Below, piece by piece: positions 53,624 to 62,927 of a DNA stretch of 64,000 nt. Made by a program: the position numbers and the translations under genes. The notes beneath the pieces are model-generated. The model saw only the letters and a program-made list of their open reading frames with translations, did not search any database and was not told the origin of the DNA. Source of the stretch: CAYNRE01 sp964399535 (GTDB lineage: Bacteria; Planctomycetota; Planctomycetia; Pirellulales; CAYNRE01); NCBI GenBank assembly GCA_964399535.1, contig CAYNRE010000041.1:48204-112203 (forward strand). Direction: 5' to 3'. Within the stretch, counting starts at the first letter, position 1; every line of letters begins with the position of its first letter.

Positions 53624-55621
53624 ATGCATGGGCGACTGGTCGCACTGGGTTTGATTCTACTGGCTGGCGTTCGGGCGTTGATTGCGGCCGACGGGGCGAC
53701 CGTTCCCGAGTATCTGCGGCTGCGGACCGAGCGCTGTGCCCGCCAAACCGCTGACCACATCGCCCAGACCCTCGCCTCCCCCGCGGCGGCCTGGCCCGAA
53801 CGGCGCGCGGCCCTGCGGGCTCAACTGCAGGACATGCTGGGGCTGAAACCGCTGCCTCCGCGCGGCGCGCTACATGCCACGGTTACCGGCCAGGTGGACC
53901 GGGAAGGCATCGTGGTCGAGAAGCTGCATTTTCAGTCGTCGCCGGGCTTGTACGTTACCGCCAATTTTTACCGCCCCCGGCTGGTCGACGGCCCGCTCCC
54001 CACGGTGCTTTATCTCTGTGGGCATGCCCGAGTGGTCGAGAACGGAGTTTCGATGGGCAACAAAGCCGGCTACCAGCACCACGGCGCCTGGCTGGCCCGT
54101 AACGGCTATTGCTGTCTGACCATCGACACCCTGCAACTAGGCGAGATTCAAGGGGTACACCACGGCACCTACCGCGAGGGGCGCTGGTGGTGGATCGCCC
54201 GGGGCTACACGCCGGCGGGCGTCGAGGCTTGGAACGCGATTCGCGCGCTCGACTACCTGGAAACCCGGCCCGAAGTCGACCGCCAGCGGCTGGGTGTCAC
54301 TGGCCGCAGCGGAGGCGGGGCCTATAGCTGGTGGCTGGCCGCGCTCGACGATCGGCCCATCTGCTTCGTGCCCGTGGCCGGCATTACCGACCTGGAGAAT
54401 CACGTGGTCGATGGCTGCATCGAGGGGCACTGCGACTGCATGTTTCCAGTGAATCGCCAGGGGTGGGACTTCGGCACCGTGGCCTCTCTGGTTGCGCCGC
54501 GGGCGTGCCTGCTGGCCAATTCCGACCGCGATCGCATTTTCCCCCTCGCGGGCGTCCTGCGGATCCAGTCGCAAATCCGCCAGGTCTATCGCCACCTGGA
54601 GGCCGAAGACGCCCTGGGCCTGCTGATTACCACCGGACCGCACGAAGACACCCAGGATTTACAGGTTCCGGCGTTTCGCTGGCTCAACCGTTGGCTGCGC
54701 GGCACAGCCGAGCCGGTCGCCGGAATCGCCGAGAAGCTCTTTGCTCCGGCCGAACTCAAAGTGTTCGACGAACTACCCGCCGACCAGCGCAACACCCAGA
54801 TCGATGAATCGTTCGTGCCGGCAGCCCAGCTTGGGGCGCCCCCCGGCCAACTCTCGGCCTGGCAAACCCAGCGCCAGGCCTGGCTGGCCGCGCTGGCCAC
54901 GCGGTGTTTCTCGGGAAGCCCGGAAGCGGTGCCGCTCGACGTGAAAGTAATTTCCGCCGCGGCTGAGTCGGACGAACCGGCGCGGATCGAGTTCACCAGC
55001 GAGCCAGGGCTGCGCCTGTCGCTCGAAGTTAGCGGCCCGCTGGCCGGCCCGGCCGAGCGCCCCTTGGTGTTGCACCTGGTCGATGAAAATGGCGCGACCT
55101 TGCTGGCCCGCACCGCGGCACAGATTCCCGCGGAAGAAGCCTGGGCATTTTTCGCTCCGCGCGCTGCCCCCGCCGGCGGCGACGAGGCTGCCAATCGCTC
55201 GCGCGACCACTTCCTGCGCCGGCTGGTGCTGGTAGGAACTACGCTCGACGAGGCCCGAGTCTGGGACGTGCGCCGGGCCCTGGCAGCGCTGCGCGAAACC
55301 GAATTGCGAGACCGCCCCGTGCTGCTGGCAGGCCAGGGCACCTTGGCGGGCGTGGCGCTTTACGCCGCGCTCGAGGAACCCGGCGTGGTCGGGCTCGACC
55401 TCGAGCAGTTGCCCGCCAGCCATCGCCACGGCCCCATCTTCATGAATGTGCTGCGGGTACTCGACCTGCCTCAGGCCCTGGCGCTGGCCTTTCCCCGCCC
55501 CGTGCTGCTGCGCCAGGCCGACCCCGCCGATTGGCAATGGACCGACCAGGTAGGCCGCCTTTATCAAGAGGACGGCTCGCTGCTGACGCTGCTGGGCGAA
55601 TCTCCTTCCCCAAACCCCTGA
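53624..55621 (+). CDS. secreted alpha/beta hydrolase (acetyl xylan esterase/prolyl oligopeptidase type)
   Basis: An exported protein of 665 residues with signal peptide MHGRLVALGLILLAGVRALIA. The hydrolase domain covers about residues 80-350: LYLCGHARVVENG (oxyanion region), GRSGGGAYSWW with nucleophile S229, NSDRDRIFP with acid D301 or D303, and GPHEDT with H340. This is the order of the acetyl xylan esterase/dipeptidyl peptidase fold. A C-terminal region (about 400-665) has a second folded part with no recognised family; it contains FMNVLRVLDLPQALALAFP, which looks like a repeat of a hydrolase core edge. It probably removes ester groups from a polysaccharide. The BNR-type gene starts 30 bases downstream. 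Confidence 0.88.
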   Translation: MHGRLVALGLILLAGVRALIAADGATVPEYLRLRTERCARQTADHIAQTLASPAAAWPERRAALRAQLQDMLGLKPLPPRGALHATVTGQVDREGIVVEKLHFQSSPGLYVTANFYRPRLVDGPLPTVLYLCGHARVVENGVSMGNKAGYQHHGAWLARNGYCCLTIDTLQLGEIQGVHHGTYREGRWWWIARGYTPAGVEAWNAIRALDYLETRPEVDRQRLGVTGRSGGGAYSWWLAALDDRPICFVPVAGITDLENHVVDGCIEGHCDCMFPVNRQGWDFGTVASLVAPRACLLANSDRDRIFPLAGVLRIQSQIRQVYRHLEAEDALGLLITTGPHEDTQDLQVPAFRWLNRWLRGTAEPVAGIAEKLFAPAELKVFDELPADQRNTQIDESFVPAAQLGAPPGQLSAWQTQRQAWLAALATRCFSGSPEAVPLDVKVISAAAESDEPARIEFTSEPGLRLSLEVSGPLAGPAERPLVLHLVDENGATLLARTAAQIPAEEAWAFFAPRAAPAGGDEAANRSRDHFLRRLVLVGTTLDEARVWDVRRALAALRETELRDRPVLLAGQGTLAGVALYAALEEPGVVGLDLEQLPASHRHGPIFMNVLRVLDLPQALALAFPRPVLLRQADPADWQWTDQVGRLYQEDGSLLTLLGESPSPNP

Positions 55622-55651
55622 TCACGGCTAGGTGCCAGGAGCTTTGCGAGC

Positions 55652-57142
55652 GTGAACCAACACCTATTTGTGGCGGGCAGCCGACCTTTGTGCCTCCGCG
55701 GCTTGCGTTCGTCGAGCCGCCCGCGCCGCGGGCTCCGCCTCGGCTGGCCAGGCAACTCCGTCGGCGCCTGGGCGGCCTTGGTATTGTGCTGCGGCACGTG
55801 GGCGGTGCCCGCGCAAGGGGCCGAGCCGTTTCGACTGGCCGTGGACGATGGCTACCGCGGCATTTGGTACGCCAACCAGCCCTCGGGCGACGAATACGCT
55901 TACAAGTATTCCGGCGGCATGGCCACGTATCCCCAACAGCATGTGCCGATCGCCGTTTACGCGCCTCAGGTCAAGAAGACCTTCTTCGTCTACGGGGGAA
56001 CCAACCCCCGGGGCGATACGCTGCTGCATATGGTTAGCTACTACGATCACGAGCGCGGCGAAGTGCCCCGCCCGCGCATCTTGCTCGACAAGCACACCAC
56101 CGACGCCCACGACAACCCCACGCTGGCCATCGATCGCGCGGGCCACCTCTGGGTGTTTTCCAATTCCCACGGCACCTCGCGCCCCTCGTACATTCATCGC
56201 AGCGCGCGCCCGTACGACATCGACGAATTCGAGCGGGTGGTCGAGACCAATTTCTCTTACGGCCAGCCTTGGGTGCTCGACGAACACGGCTTCATTGTGT
56301 TGCACACTCGCTACCAGCGAGGGCGCATCCTGCACTGGATGACCAGCCCCGACGGGCGCGCCTGGAGCGAGCCGCGTCGGCTGGCCGCCATCGCCCAGGG
56401 GCATTACCAGATCAGCCACTGCGACGGACGACGCGTGGCCACGGCCCTCAATGAACATCCCAATCCGGGCGGCCTCAATGCCCGGACGAACCTGTATTAC
56501 CTGGAGACTGCCGACCGAGGCCAGTCCTGGACCACGGCCGGTGGCCAGCCGGTCGAGGTGCCGCTATCGGAATCAGGCGGGCCGGCCCTGGTGCACGACT
56601 ATCGCGCCCTGGGGCTGCTGGTGTATTTGAAAGACCTGGGCTTCGACGCGGCCGGGCGGCCGGTAATTCTCTACCTCACCAGCCGCGGCTACGCCTCCGG
56701 CCCTACCCACGGTCCGCACACCTGGCGATTGGCCCACTGGTTGGGCGACCGCTGGAGTTTGAGCGAAGTGACCACCTCGGATCACAACTACGATTTTGGC
56801 TCGCTCTATCTCGACGATCCGGCCCTGTGGCGGATCATCGCCCCCACGCAGCCCGGCCCCCAGTCGTACAACCCGGGCGGGCAGGTCGTGCTTTGGACCA
56901 GTAGCGACCAGGGCCGCACCTGGCGTGCCGAGCGTACGCTGACCGACGACCCCCAGATGAACCACACCTACGTGCGGCGGCCTTTACATGCGCACCCCGG
57001 TTTTTACGCGCTGTGGGCCAACGGCCACGCGCGGCAGCCGTCGGCGTCGTCGCTTTTCTTCACCGACCAGGCCGGCTCGGCGGTGTGGCAACTGCCGGGC
57101 GAATTGGCGGGCCAGTTCGCTCGGCCAACGAAACGCTGGTAA
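55652..57142 (+). CDS. secreted BNR-4-type propeller protein
   Basis: A protein of 496 residues with GTG start at 55652 and GGAG about ten bases upstream. A signal peptide ends near AQGAEP. The conserved start DDGYRGIWYANQPSGDEYAY, then YSGGMATYPQQHVPIAVYA, is the hallmark of the BNR-4 family. Later there are DNPTLAIDRAGHLWVFSNSH, HYQISHCDGRRVATALNE and YDFGSLYLDDPALWRI. Relatives are polysaccharide-acting enzymes, including some lyases with seven-bladed propellers; lyase activity here is a possibility, not shown. It is 30 bases downstream of the esterase gene on the same strand, so both likely act on the same sugar polymer. Confidence 0.85.
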   Translation: MNQHLFVAGSRPLCLRGLRSSSRPRRGLRLGWPGNSVGAWAALVLCCGTWAVPAQGAEPFRLAVDDGYRGIWYANQPSGDEYAYKYSGGMATYPQQHVPIAVYAPQVKKTFFVYGGTNPRGDTLLHMVSYYDHERGEVPRPRILLDKHTTDAHDNPTLAIDRAGHLWVFSNSHGTSRPSYIHRSARPYDIDEFERVVETNFSYGQPWVLDEHGFIVLHTRYQRGRILHWMTSPDGRAWSEPRRLAAIAQGHYQISHCDGRRVATALNEHPNPGGLNARTNLYYLETADRGQSWTTAGGQPVEVPLSESGGPALVHDYRALGLLVYLKDLGFDAAGRPVILYLTSRGYASGPTHGPHTWRLAHWLGDRWSLSEVTTSDHNYDFGSLYLDDPALWRIIAPTQPGPQSYNPGGQVVLWTSSDQGRTWRAERTLTDDPQMNHTYVRRPLHAHPGFYALWANGHARQPSASSLFFTDQAGSAVWQLPGELAGQFARPTKRW

Positions 57143-57294
57143 CTTCCCGCCGCGGCTCGAGGCCCGCAATCTCCAGGCCACCGCTCGCGATTGGTCCGCA
57201 ACCCGCTTGGTTCAGAACCTCCGCCGGCCCGGCCGGCGCACGACGATGGGTTCGCAGCTCGGCGAGTAGCGGGCCAAATCCTTTCGCCCGACGG

Positions 57295-57750
57295 CTAGTC
57301 TTTGTTGCCCAAATCGTCGGTAAAAGCCAACTCCAGCAGTTCGCCTTCGGCCGCCTCGTGGGCTTCCAGACGTTCGACCAACTGCAAGAGCTGTTGGCAA
57401 CCATCGGGTTCGCCGTTGAAGCCAAGCGTGGACGTTTGTTCGAGCCACACCGTCAACGTTTTTCCAAGCGCCGAGTGATCTTCCTGCAGCAGACGAACCT
57501 GGTGGGCCAAGTGCGGAGCCACGTCGAGCACGTCGCTCAGATAGCCTTCGGCCTCTTCCTCGCGAAAGTGCTCTAGCATGGCAACGTGCAGCCGCCGCGC
57601 GCAGTCGGCCAGATTCTGGGCCGCCAGGGTCCTCTGGGTCGGCAGGCCCGCCGATGACGACGCAGCTCGCACCGCCTGAATCAAATCGGCCAGCCGCAAA
57701 TGGCTTTGGCCCAGGGACGAGACCCGACCGTCAGGAGAAGAAAGGTTCAT
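57295..57750 (-). CDS. hemerythrin-like (HHE) domain protein
   Basis: A soluble protein of 151 residues made mainly of helices. HVAMLEHFREEEAEGY, HLAHQVRLLQEDHSALGKTL and VERLEAHEAAEGELL carry the spaced His/Glu pairs (H..E, H....H, H..E) of the hemerythrin HHE fold, which binds a di-iron site. Such proteins sense or bind oxygen, nitric oxide or iron. ATG at 57750 with GGAG upstream on the minus strand. It is convergent with the BNR-4 gene, about 150 bases apart, and has no clear partner in the neighbourhood. Confidence 0.8.
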   Translation of the reverse strand: MNLSSPDGRVSSLGQSHLRLADLIQAVRAASSSAGLPTQRTLAAQNLADCARRLHVAMLEHFREEEAEGYLSDVLDVAPHLAHQVRLLQEDHSALGKTLTVWLEQTSTLGFNGEPDGCQQLLQLVERLEAHEAAEGELLELAFTDDLGNKD

Positions 57751-58329
57751 GACACGACTCCTTAATGCAGCGAGTCGGCCGCTCTCGACGACAGGCTAAT
57801 CGCTTCGTCACGCCGTCGTCCGACGTGCGTACACTGCTGGCAGACGCGAAACCCGCGCCAGAGCAACCTCTGGATACGGCTTTCAACGCAACTTTGGTGC
57901 CAGATCGAAGATGGCGCCCGAGAAGCCAGCCGGGACAACGATTGCGCGGCTTGGCAGATGACGTATGAGTTGTCGGAAACGCGAACTTCGACGATCTGGC
58001 ACTGGCCGCTTTTGCTTTAAGTTCATCGGTCTTGGAGCTTGTCGGGCGCGCGAATCCGCACTGAGGCGCGCCAGGGGGAGCACGGTGTTCGGACCGACGC
58101 GCCGACTCACCCGAGGCGCGATCCGAGGCAGCCCAGGTCCTCGGCAGTCTGGCAATGCACAGATTGGCTCGACCCCTGATCGGATCGCCGAACCGTGCGA
58201 ACCTGGCCGCAGCCCCACCTGGAAAAAAAGCCGTGGGCCGGGCAAACACCCCGACCCACGGCCTCAGGAGACCGTTGAACGACGGGCCGTACCGGGCTCG
58301 GCCGTCTGGCGGCCGAGCCCAATCGGTTT
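57751..58329. other. intergenic with terminator of the tail-collar PEP-CTERM gene
   Basis: About 580 bases. Apart from the strong minus-strand terminator at 58223-58262 nothing is supported. The frames here lack hydrophobic cores or domains. Confidence 0.45.
58223..58262 (-). terminator. rho-independent terminator of the triple tail-collar gene
   Basis: Read on the minus strand, a stem beginning GCCGTGGGTCGGG (58262-58250) pairs with CCGGCCCACGGC (58241-58230), followed by seven T residues (58229-58223). It lies about 70 bases past the stop at 58330. Confidence 0.9.
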
Positions 58330-59832
58330 CTACGAGCGGCGGCGTCCCAGGGCCAGAGCCCCGATCAAGCCCAATCCTGCCAGCGCCAAGGTGCTTGGCT
58401 CGGGCACGCTATGATTGTGAGGCGGGAGATTGCTCAACGAGAGCCGTGGGGCGCTGTCGCCCGGCGTATCGCCGGGCGCGTAAACCGGATCGCAGTCGCA
58501 GTCGCACTCTTCGTCGCTCAACAGGCTCGACCGCGCCGCCAAGAGTGCTGGTACGGTGCCCAGGTCGAACCCTTCCCCGGCACCCACTACGGTACGGCCA
58601 ACCAGGTCGGGCAAGGCAAAGGTTTCAACACCATCGCCGCCGTAGGTAGTACCTAGCAAGGAGAACAACGCCCCATTTTCGGCGATGTTCAAGGTTCGCC
58701 CGTCGCAGGGCAGGATGCCCTCGGGCGCCGCGAAACCGGCATAGGAAATGATTTCGCCCATCGTAGTCCGCACGGATTCTTCGCCGTAGCTAGGATAAAC
58801 CCCTTGTGCGACGATCCCGTAGTTCAGTACTAACGAGGGTTGAACGTTGTCCAGCGGCTCGCTATTGCCGGCAACCGAGCTAACCACCGTGTCTCCGTCG
58901 GGGCCGGTCAACACGTGGTTGTGTGCAGGCATCGTGAAAAAATTGAGCTGGGTGGTTTCGCGCCCGAAAGAATCTCCGAGGTAAAAAGGGCCCCGTTCCG
59001 GCGAGGTGCCCGCGCCGACAATCGTCCGGCCACGCAGGTCCGGCAAAGCAAAGGTGTTCTGACCATCTCCGCCGTAGGTGGTGCCGAGCAAGGAGAACAA
59101 CGCTGAATTCTGGGTTATGGCCAGCAGCCGCCCATCGGCAGGCAACCAGCCATTCGGCACCACGTCCGACGCAAACAAGCCGACCTGGCCCAGAAACACG
59201 CTATCGCTCGAACCTGCAATGGGATAGTATCCCGCCTCGACCGAAATCAGGTAGTTCATGCCGAGTGACGGCTGAAGATTCGAGAACGGTTCCGCTACGT
59301 GAGCCGGATCGGGCTCCGTGGTGACCGGCGGAAATTGATCGAAGGGGGGAAGTAGATGCCGGTGCGGCGGTAGATTGGCTTCCGTAAGCGTGGTGAAGGC
59401 ATTTCCGAACGAGGACGCCATTTCAACGGGCGTCAGTCCGGACCCCGCCCCAGCTCCCACCGCGGTCCGCCCGGCCAGGTTCGGCAGGGCAAAGGTCTGG
59501 TCACCGTCGCCACCGTACGTGGTGCCGATCAGGGAATACAACGCCTCGCTCTGCTGAATTCCCACCAGCGAGCCATCGGCCGGGCTGCCGCCTCGCAAGT
59601 TGACCGCCGCCGAGAGCCGCACGTTGCCGATCATGAACGAATCGGAGATCGAACCCGCAGAGGAGGGAAACTGGCCGTACTGTTGAATAAAGTAGTTCAT
59701 CGCCAGCGAATCTTGCAGATTGCTGAACGAGCTTCCCAGGCCGGCCGGAAACACGATGCTTTGTCCGCGCGTCGCGGCAGCACCGACGACCGAGCAGAAC
59801 AAGGCGACGAGGCACACTAAGCTGCGATTCAT
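58330..59832 (-). CDS. PEP-CTERM protein with three phage-tail-collar (MdpB-like) domains
   Basis: An exported protein of 500 residues. GAGG lies nine bases before the ATG, and MNRSLVCLVALFCSVVGAAA is the signal peptide. Three tandem tail-collar domains repeat the segment SLIGTTYGGDGDQTFALPNL, SLLGTTYGGDGQNTFALPDL and SLLGTTYGGDGVETFALPDL, each followed by GRTxVGAG and then a histidine pair (LPPHRH, MPAHNH, LPPHNH). This fold occurs at phage tail tips and in microcystin-dependent MdpB proteins. A CDCDC segment lies just before the C-terminus, which ends VPEPSTLALAGLGLIG plus RRRS, a PEP-CTERM sorting signal. Probably a surface adhesin or metal-binding trimer. It ends in a clear terminator. 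Confidence 0.92.
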   Translation of the reverse strand: MNRSLVCLVALFCSVVGAAATRGQSIVFPAGLGSSFSNLQDSLAMNYFIQQYGQFPSSAGSISDSFMIGNVRLSAAVNLRGGSPADGSLVGIQQSEALYSLIGTTYGGDGDQTFALPNLAGRTAVGAGAGSGLTPVEMASSFGNAFTTLTEANLPPHRHLLPPFDQFPPVTTEPDPAHVAEPFSNLQPSLGMNYLISVEAGYYPIAGSSDSVFLGQVGLFASDVVPNGWLPADGRLLAITQNSALFSLLGTTYGGDGQNTFALPDLRGRTIVGAGTSPERGPFYLGDSFGRETTQLNFFTMPAHNHVLTGPDGDTVVSSVAGNSEPLDNVQPSLVLNYGIVAQGVYPSYGEESVRTTMGEIISYAGFAAPEGILPCDGRTLNIAENGALFSLLGTTYGGDGVETFALPDLVGRTVVGAGEGFDLGTVPALLAARSSLLSDEECDCDCDPVYAPGDTPGDSAPRLSLSNLPPHNHSVPEPSTLALAGLGLIGALALGRRRS

Positions 59833-60875
59833 GGTTTAACCTCGGGAGTGCACAAACAGTTTGCGGAATAAATTGGGAATACTTACGAGGCAATCAGTGC
59901 AGATCGAACAGGGGCTGAAACGAACTCGGCGGTCGCGGGCTACGGATGGCCCCGGGCTGCCGAGGCCCGCGGGCCGTCGCGAGCGAGAGCTCGCGCCACA
60001 GATCGAGAATTGGCTAAGGCCCGACAGATCGCAGAGGTCGATCGCAACGAGCACCGCAGGCAGTTTGCGGTACGGCCAACCATGGCCGGCCGCACGCCTG
60101 CGGCAATCGCGGCACCAGGGAAATGCTCGGAACCCGGGGCACGCCGAAGGGCTGCTCAGCCCGCGCTTCCAGTTCCGAAAATGCTGCTCGGCCCTCGTCA
60201 GCGCGAGGCTACTTCGAGCACCACCGTAGTGACGCGTCCCATCTGCGCTCTGACCCGAGGACCGGGGAGACACTGCCCTCGAAGGGCGGCGCCTACCGCG
60301 AAACACAGGCCTTAGCTAGACATCAGCGACCCTCCGCCGCGGCATAAACTTGCCGACGGTTGGGCAATTCAAACAGGTGGGAAATTGGGCGTGAGCCGAC
60401 CACCCGCCAAGAAGCAGCGTGGCCGATTAAAGGATGGACCGGGGAACTATAGCGTCGGCCCGAAAGTCTAGCAATCAAATATTTCAAACAAAAAATCGCG
60501 TCTCATATCACGACGCGCCCGTCGGCCATGCCGACCCGTCGGACCGGGTCGATTCGATCGCTCGGCTCGCCGCGCGTCGAACTCGCCTTCGGCAGCCAAC
60601 CGCGGCGCGCGCCAATCTACGAGCCTGGTCGCACGTCTCCCCTCGCCCTAGAAGGCATCGTGCTAAATCGCACACCCCGGTGGTTCAACCGCTTGGCCAA
60701 GGAACTGGCTTGGCCCGCGACCGTTTCGAGGTTGAAATACACACCGTGCGATGGCGCCGACCGCTGCCGGGCCCGCCGGGCAACTGGTTGGTCCGGTGCC
60801 GAAACACGGCTCGTCGCCCGCCCGCGACGCAAGTTCGCTTGGTCTGTAGTTCTCATCCCCTCGAAGCGGCACCCT
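59833..60875. other. divergent intergenic of about 1,040 bases
   Basis: The longest gene-poor stretch of the window. It is moderately AT-rich around 59860-59890 (promoter of the tail-collar gene) and at 60470-60500. A hairpin with an A tract at 60490-60517 lies in the middle. Frames crossing it have no domain. The frame of the 60876 gene extends upstream to 60528, but that extension is not signal-like. Confidence 0.45.
60490..60517 (-). terminator. terminator-like hairpin with no gene in front
   Basis: CGCGTC (60497-60502) pairs with GACGCG (60512-60517) around a loop of nine bases. On the minus strand this is followed by AT and then six T residues. No minus-strand gene ends nearby, so it may belong to an unseen small RNA or be chance. 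Confidence 0.3.
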
Positions 60876-61832
60876 ATGCCCCCTAGTCTTCGCTGGCTCG
60901 CTATCGTCTGGGCGCTCGGCTGGTTTTCGCTCTCGATCGCCGAGGGGGCAGTGCTGTACGACGGCGCGTTGGACACGCCGCCCGGCCAACAGGGTTGGTT
61001 CTACCTGACCAACCCCATCGTTGGCGCCAAGGCGGTTCAATCGCTCGTGCCCGACGGCGTTCAAGTCGACAGCATGCCCCGCGAAGACGATCAGGCCGGC
61101 TACTTTGCCAGCTTGCATCCCAACTTGCCCACCTTCGACCGGAGCGTGGGATACCAGATCGTGGTGGACCTGAAGCTGCTGGCGGAAAGTCACAGCACGG
61201 TGCATCGGGCCGGCTTCTCGCTCGTGGCACTGTCGCTCGACCTGAGAGGAATCGAGTTGGGGTTCTGGACCGACGAGGTCTGGGCCCAATCGGACAGCCC
61301 CCTGTTTCGCCATGCCGAGGGCGCGGCCTTCGATACCACCGCGCAACTGGCCCGCTACGCCCTGACCATTCTGGACGATCAATACTCGCTTTCGGTCAAC
61401 GGCTCGCTGCTGCTCACGGGCCCCTTGCGAGACTATTCTGATTTTGGGCTCCCCTACTCGGTGCCAAACTTTCTGTTTCTTGGCGACGACACCTCGAGTG
61501 CCCGGGCCACTTTTCAACTGGCCCGCGTCGCCGCCGGACCGATTCCCGATCCCCCGCCCACGCTGATTGGCGACGCCAACGGCGACTGCGCCGTGGGAGC
61601 GGCTGACTACGCCCTGTGGGCCGCCCAATTCGGCCAAACCGGTGCCGAGCTCTCGGCCGACTTCGACGGTTCGGGCAGCGTGGGGGCCGGCGACTATGCC
61701 CTCTGGGCCGCCAACTTTGGCAATACCTGCCCGCCCGCGGTGCAGCCTGTGCCGGAGCCCGCAACCTGGCTACTAGCCTGCGCGGGGGCGATCGCGGTGG
61801 CGACTGGGCGGAATCGCGCACCGCGCCGCTAG
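60876..61832 (+). CDS. PEP-CTERM protein with dockerin-type repeats
   Basis: A secreted protein of 318 residues. ATG at 60876 gives the signal peptide MPPSLRWLAIVWALGW...AEG. The body (about residues 30-225) is beta-rich with FDRSVGYQIVVDLKLLAES and DDQYSLSVNGSLLLTGPLRD, which resembles a concanavalin-type lectin/glucanase sandwich, unproven. Residues about 235-290 hold two dockerin type I units: DANGDCAVGAADYALWAAQF and ADFDGSGSVGAGDYALWAAN, each an EF-hand-like calcium loop. The C-terminus is VPEPATWLLACAGAIAVATG followed by RNRAPRR, a PEP-CTERM signal. The upstream extension of the frame is ignored because it lacks a signal peptide. Confidence 0.9.
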   Translation: MPPSLRWLAIVWALGWFSLSIAEGAVLYDGALDTPPGQQGWFYLTNPIVGAKAVQSLVPDGVQVDSMPREDDQAGYFASLHPNLPTFDRSVGYQIVVDLKLLAESHSTVHRAGFSLVALSLDLRGIELGFWTDEVWAQSDSPLFRHAEGAAFDTTAQLARYALTILDDQYSLSVNGSLLLTGPLRDYSDFGLPYSVPNFLFLGDDTSSARATFQLARVAAGPIPDPPPTLIGDANGDCAVGAADYALWAAQFGQTGAELSADFDGSGSVGAGDYALWAANFGNTCPPAVQPVPEPATWLLACAGAIAVATGRNRAPRR

Positions 61833-62192
61833 CTGATTGCCGCGGCCACCGTTGATGCGTCGGTCGGTTCGTCCCAGTCGTTGCATACCGCGCTCGGCGG
61901 CCGCGGATTCGCGCGCCGCGGGTACGCGGGCCGGGCCGAATCGCTCTAGGCTCCAATCCACTGGCCGAAATCGAACTCGCTGGTCAGATGGGCTCTCCTC
62001 ACACACCTCGCACGGTGCTCGCCGCGCTCGCCCGGCGCGCAGTCGGTCGGTCGAAAATCTGCTGAATCCCCCCTTTTTTTCTTGGTGGCTCGGCGACCCC
62101 CAACCGCTAAGATGCTCGGCGATTGGGGCCGAAGCGGTTTCGGACCCGAATCGGCAGGGAATAAGTCGATTTTCATTTTGGGGGTTCGTCTC
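61833..62192. other. intergenic between two PEP-CTERM genes
   Basis: About 360 bases. There is a T run near 62075-62083 without an adjoining stem. The ribosome binding site of the next gene, a run of G just after 62178, lies at the right end. I see no other element. Confidence 0.4.
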
Positions 62193-62927
62193 ATGAATCG
62201 AGTACAGGCGTGGGTAGCGTGCGTCGGGGCGGCTGGGTTGTTGGCGGTGCCCCAGCAAGTAGTTCATGCCAAGGCGGCTTGGGGAAGTATCGGCAAATAC
62301 GAAGTGCACCTGGTCAGCGTTCCCGGCAGTCGCTGGATCATCGTCACCGATCCCGGTAGCGGCGACACCCAATACGGCCACGAACACGGCGGAACGGCAT
62401 CAATTGGCCAGGTCGGGATTGGCAACGGTTCGCCGGCTACCTTGGTCTTTACCGACGGCCTGGGCGGAACCACGCCGATCGCACCGGGCGAATCGCTCTT
62501 GGGGCCGCACCTCAGCGGCAGCAACTTGCACATCGACCTCGCAGAGATCGGCGTGCTGGACGATACCACCAATAAAGACGTTGTCGTCGACCTGCTCTTC
62601 GACAACATCGATCCGGCTACCCATTCCGCCGGATGGCAAATGCGACTGGAGTTCGGCGGCCACGGCGTAAGCGGCCTGGACGGAGCCCGCTTGTACGCTC
62701 TGGAGCTCGACGACATGGGCAATGTGCTCGACAACCTCTTCGCCAGCCGCTTCGGCTTCGACTTCCTGCCGATCGACTACTCCAACGGCTATCTCGACAT
62801 CATGTTCGTGCCGCCGATGATGGTGCCCGAGCCCTCGACCTGGGCGCTGGGTCTGGCGGGCGCCGGGGCCTTTGCGGCGACCGCCTGGCGCCGCCGCCGC
62901 CGCTCTCCCGGCCGCGTGGCCCGGTAA
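62193..62927 (+). CDS. PEP-CTERM protein of unknown function
   Basis: A secreted protein of 244 residues. ATG at 62193 is preceded by GGGGG and followed by the signal peptide MNRVQAWVACVGAAGLLAVP, with cleavage near VHAKA. The mature part is beta-rich (KYEVHLVSVPGSRWIIVTDP, VVVDLLFDNIDPATHSAGWQ) without a recognised domain. The sorting signal VPEPSTWALGLAGAGAFAAT ends in a long arginine cluster RRRRRS. It is one of three PEP-CTERM genes lying between 58 and 63 kb, probably unlinked in transcription because each has its own flanking spacer. Confidence 0.88.
   Translation: MNRVQAWVACVGAAGLLAVPQQVVHAKAAWGSIGKYEVHLVSVPGSRWIIVTDPGSGDTQYGHEHGGTASIGQVGIGNGSPATLVFTDGLGGTTPIAPGESLLGPHLSGSNLHIDLAEIGVLDDTTNKDVVVDLLFDNIDPATHSAGWQMRLEFGGHGVSGLDGARLYALELDDMGNVLDNLFASRFGFDFLPIDYSNGYLDIMFVPPMMVPEPSTWALGLAGAGAFAATAWRRRRRSPGRVAR

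Noticed and set aside
53284..53760. Minus-strand frame of about 158 codons before the esterase gene
   Set aside because: Covers the esterase signal peptide in antisense and shows no domain.
62074..62083. T run in the spacer before the 62193 gene as a terminator
   Set aside because: No stem lies directly in front of it.
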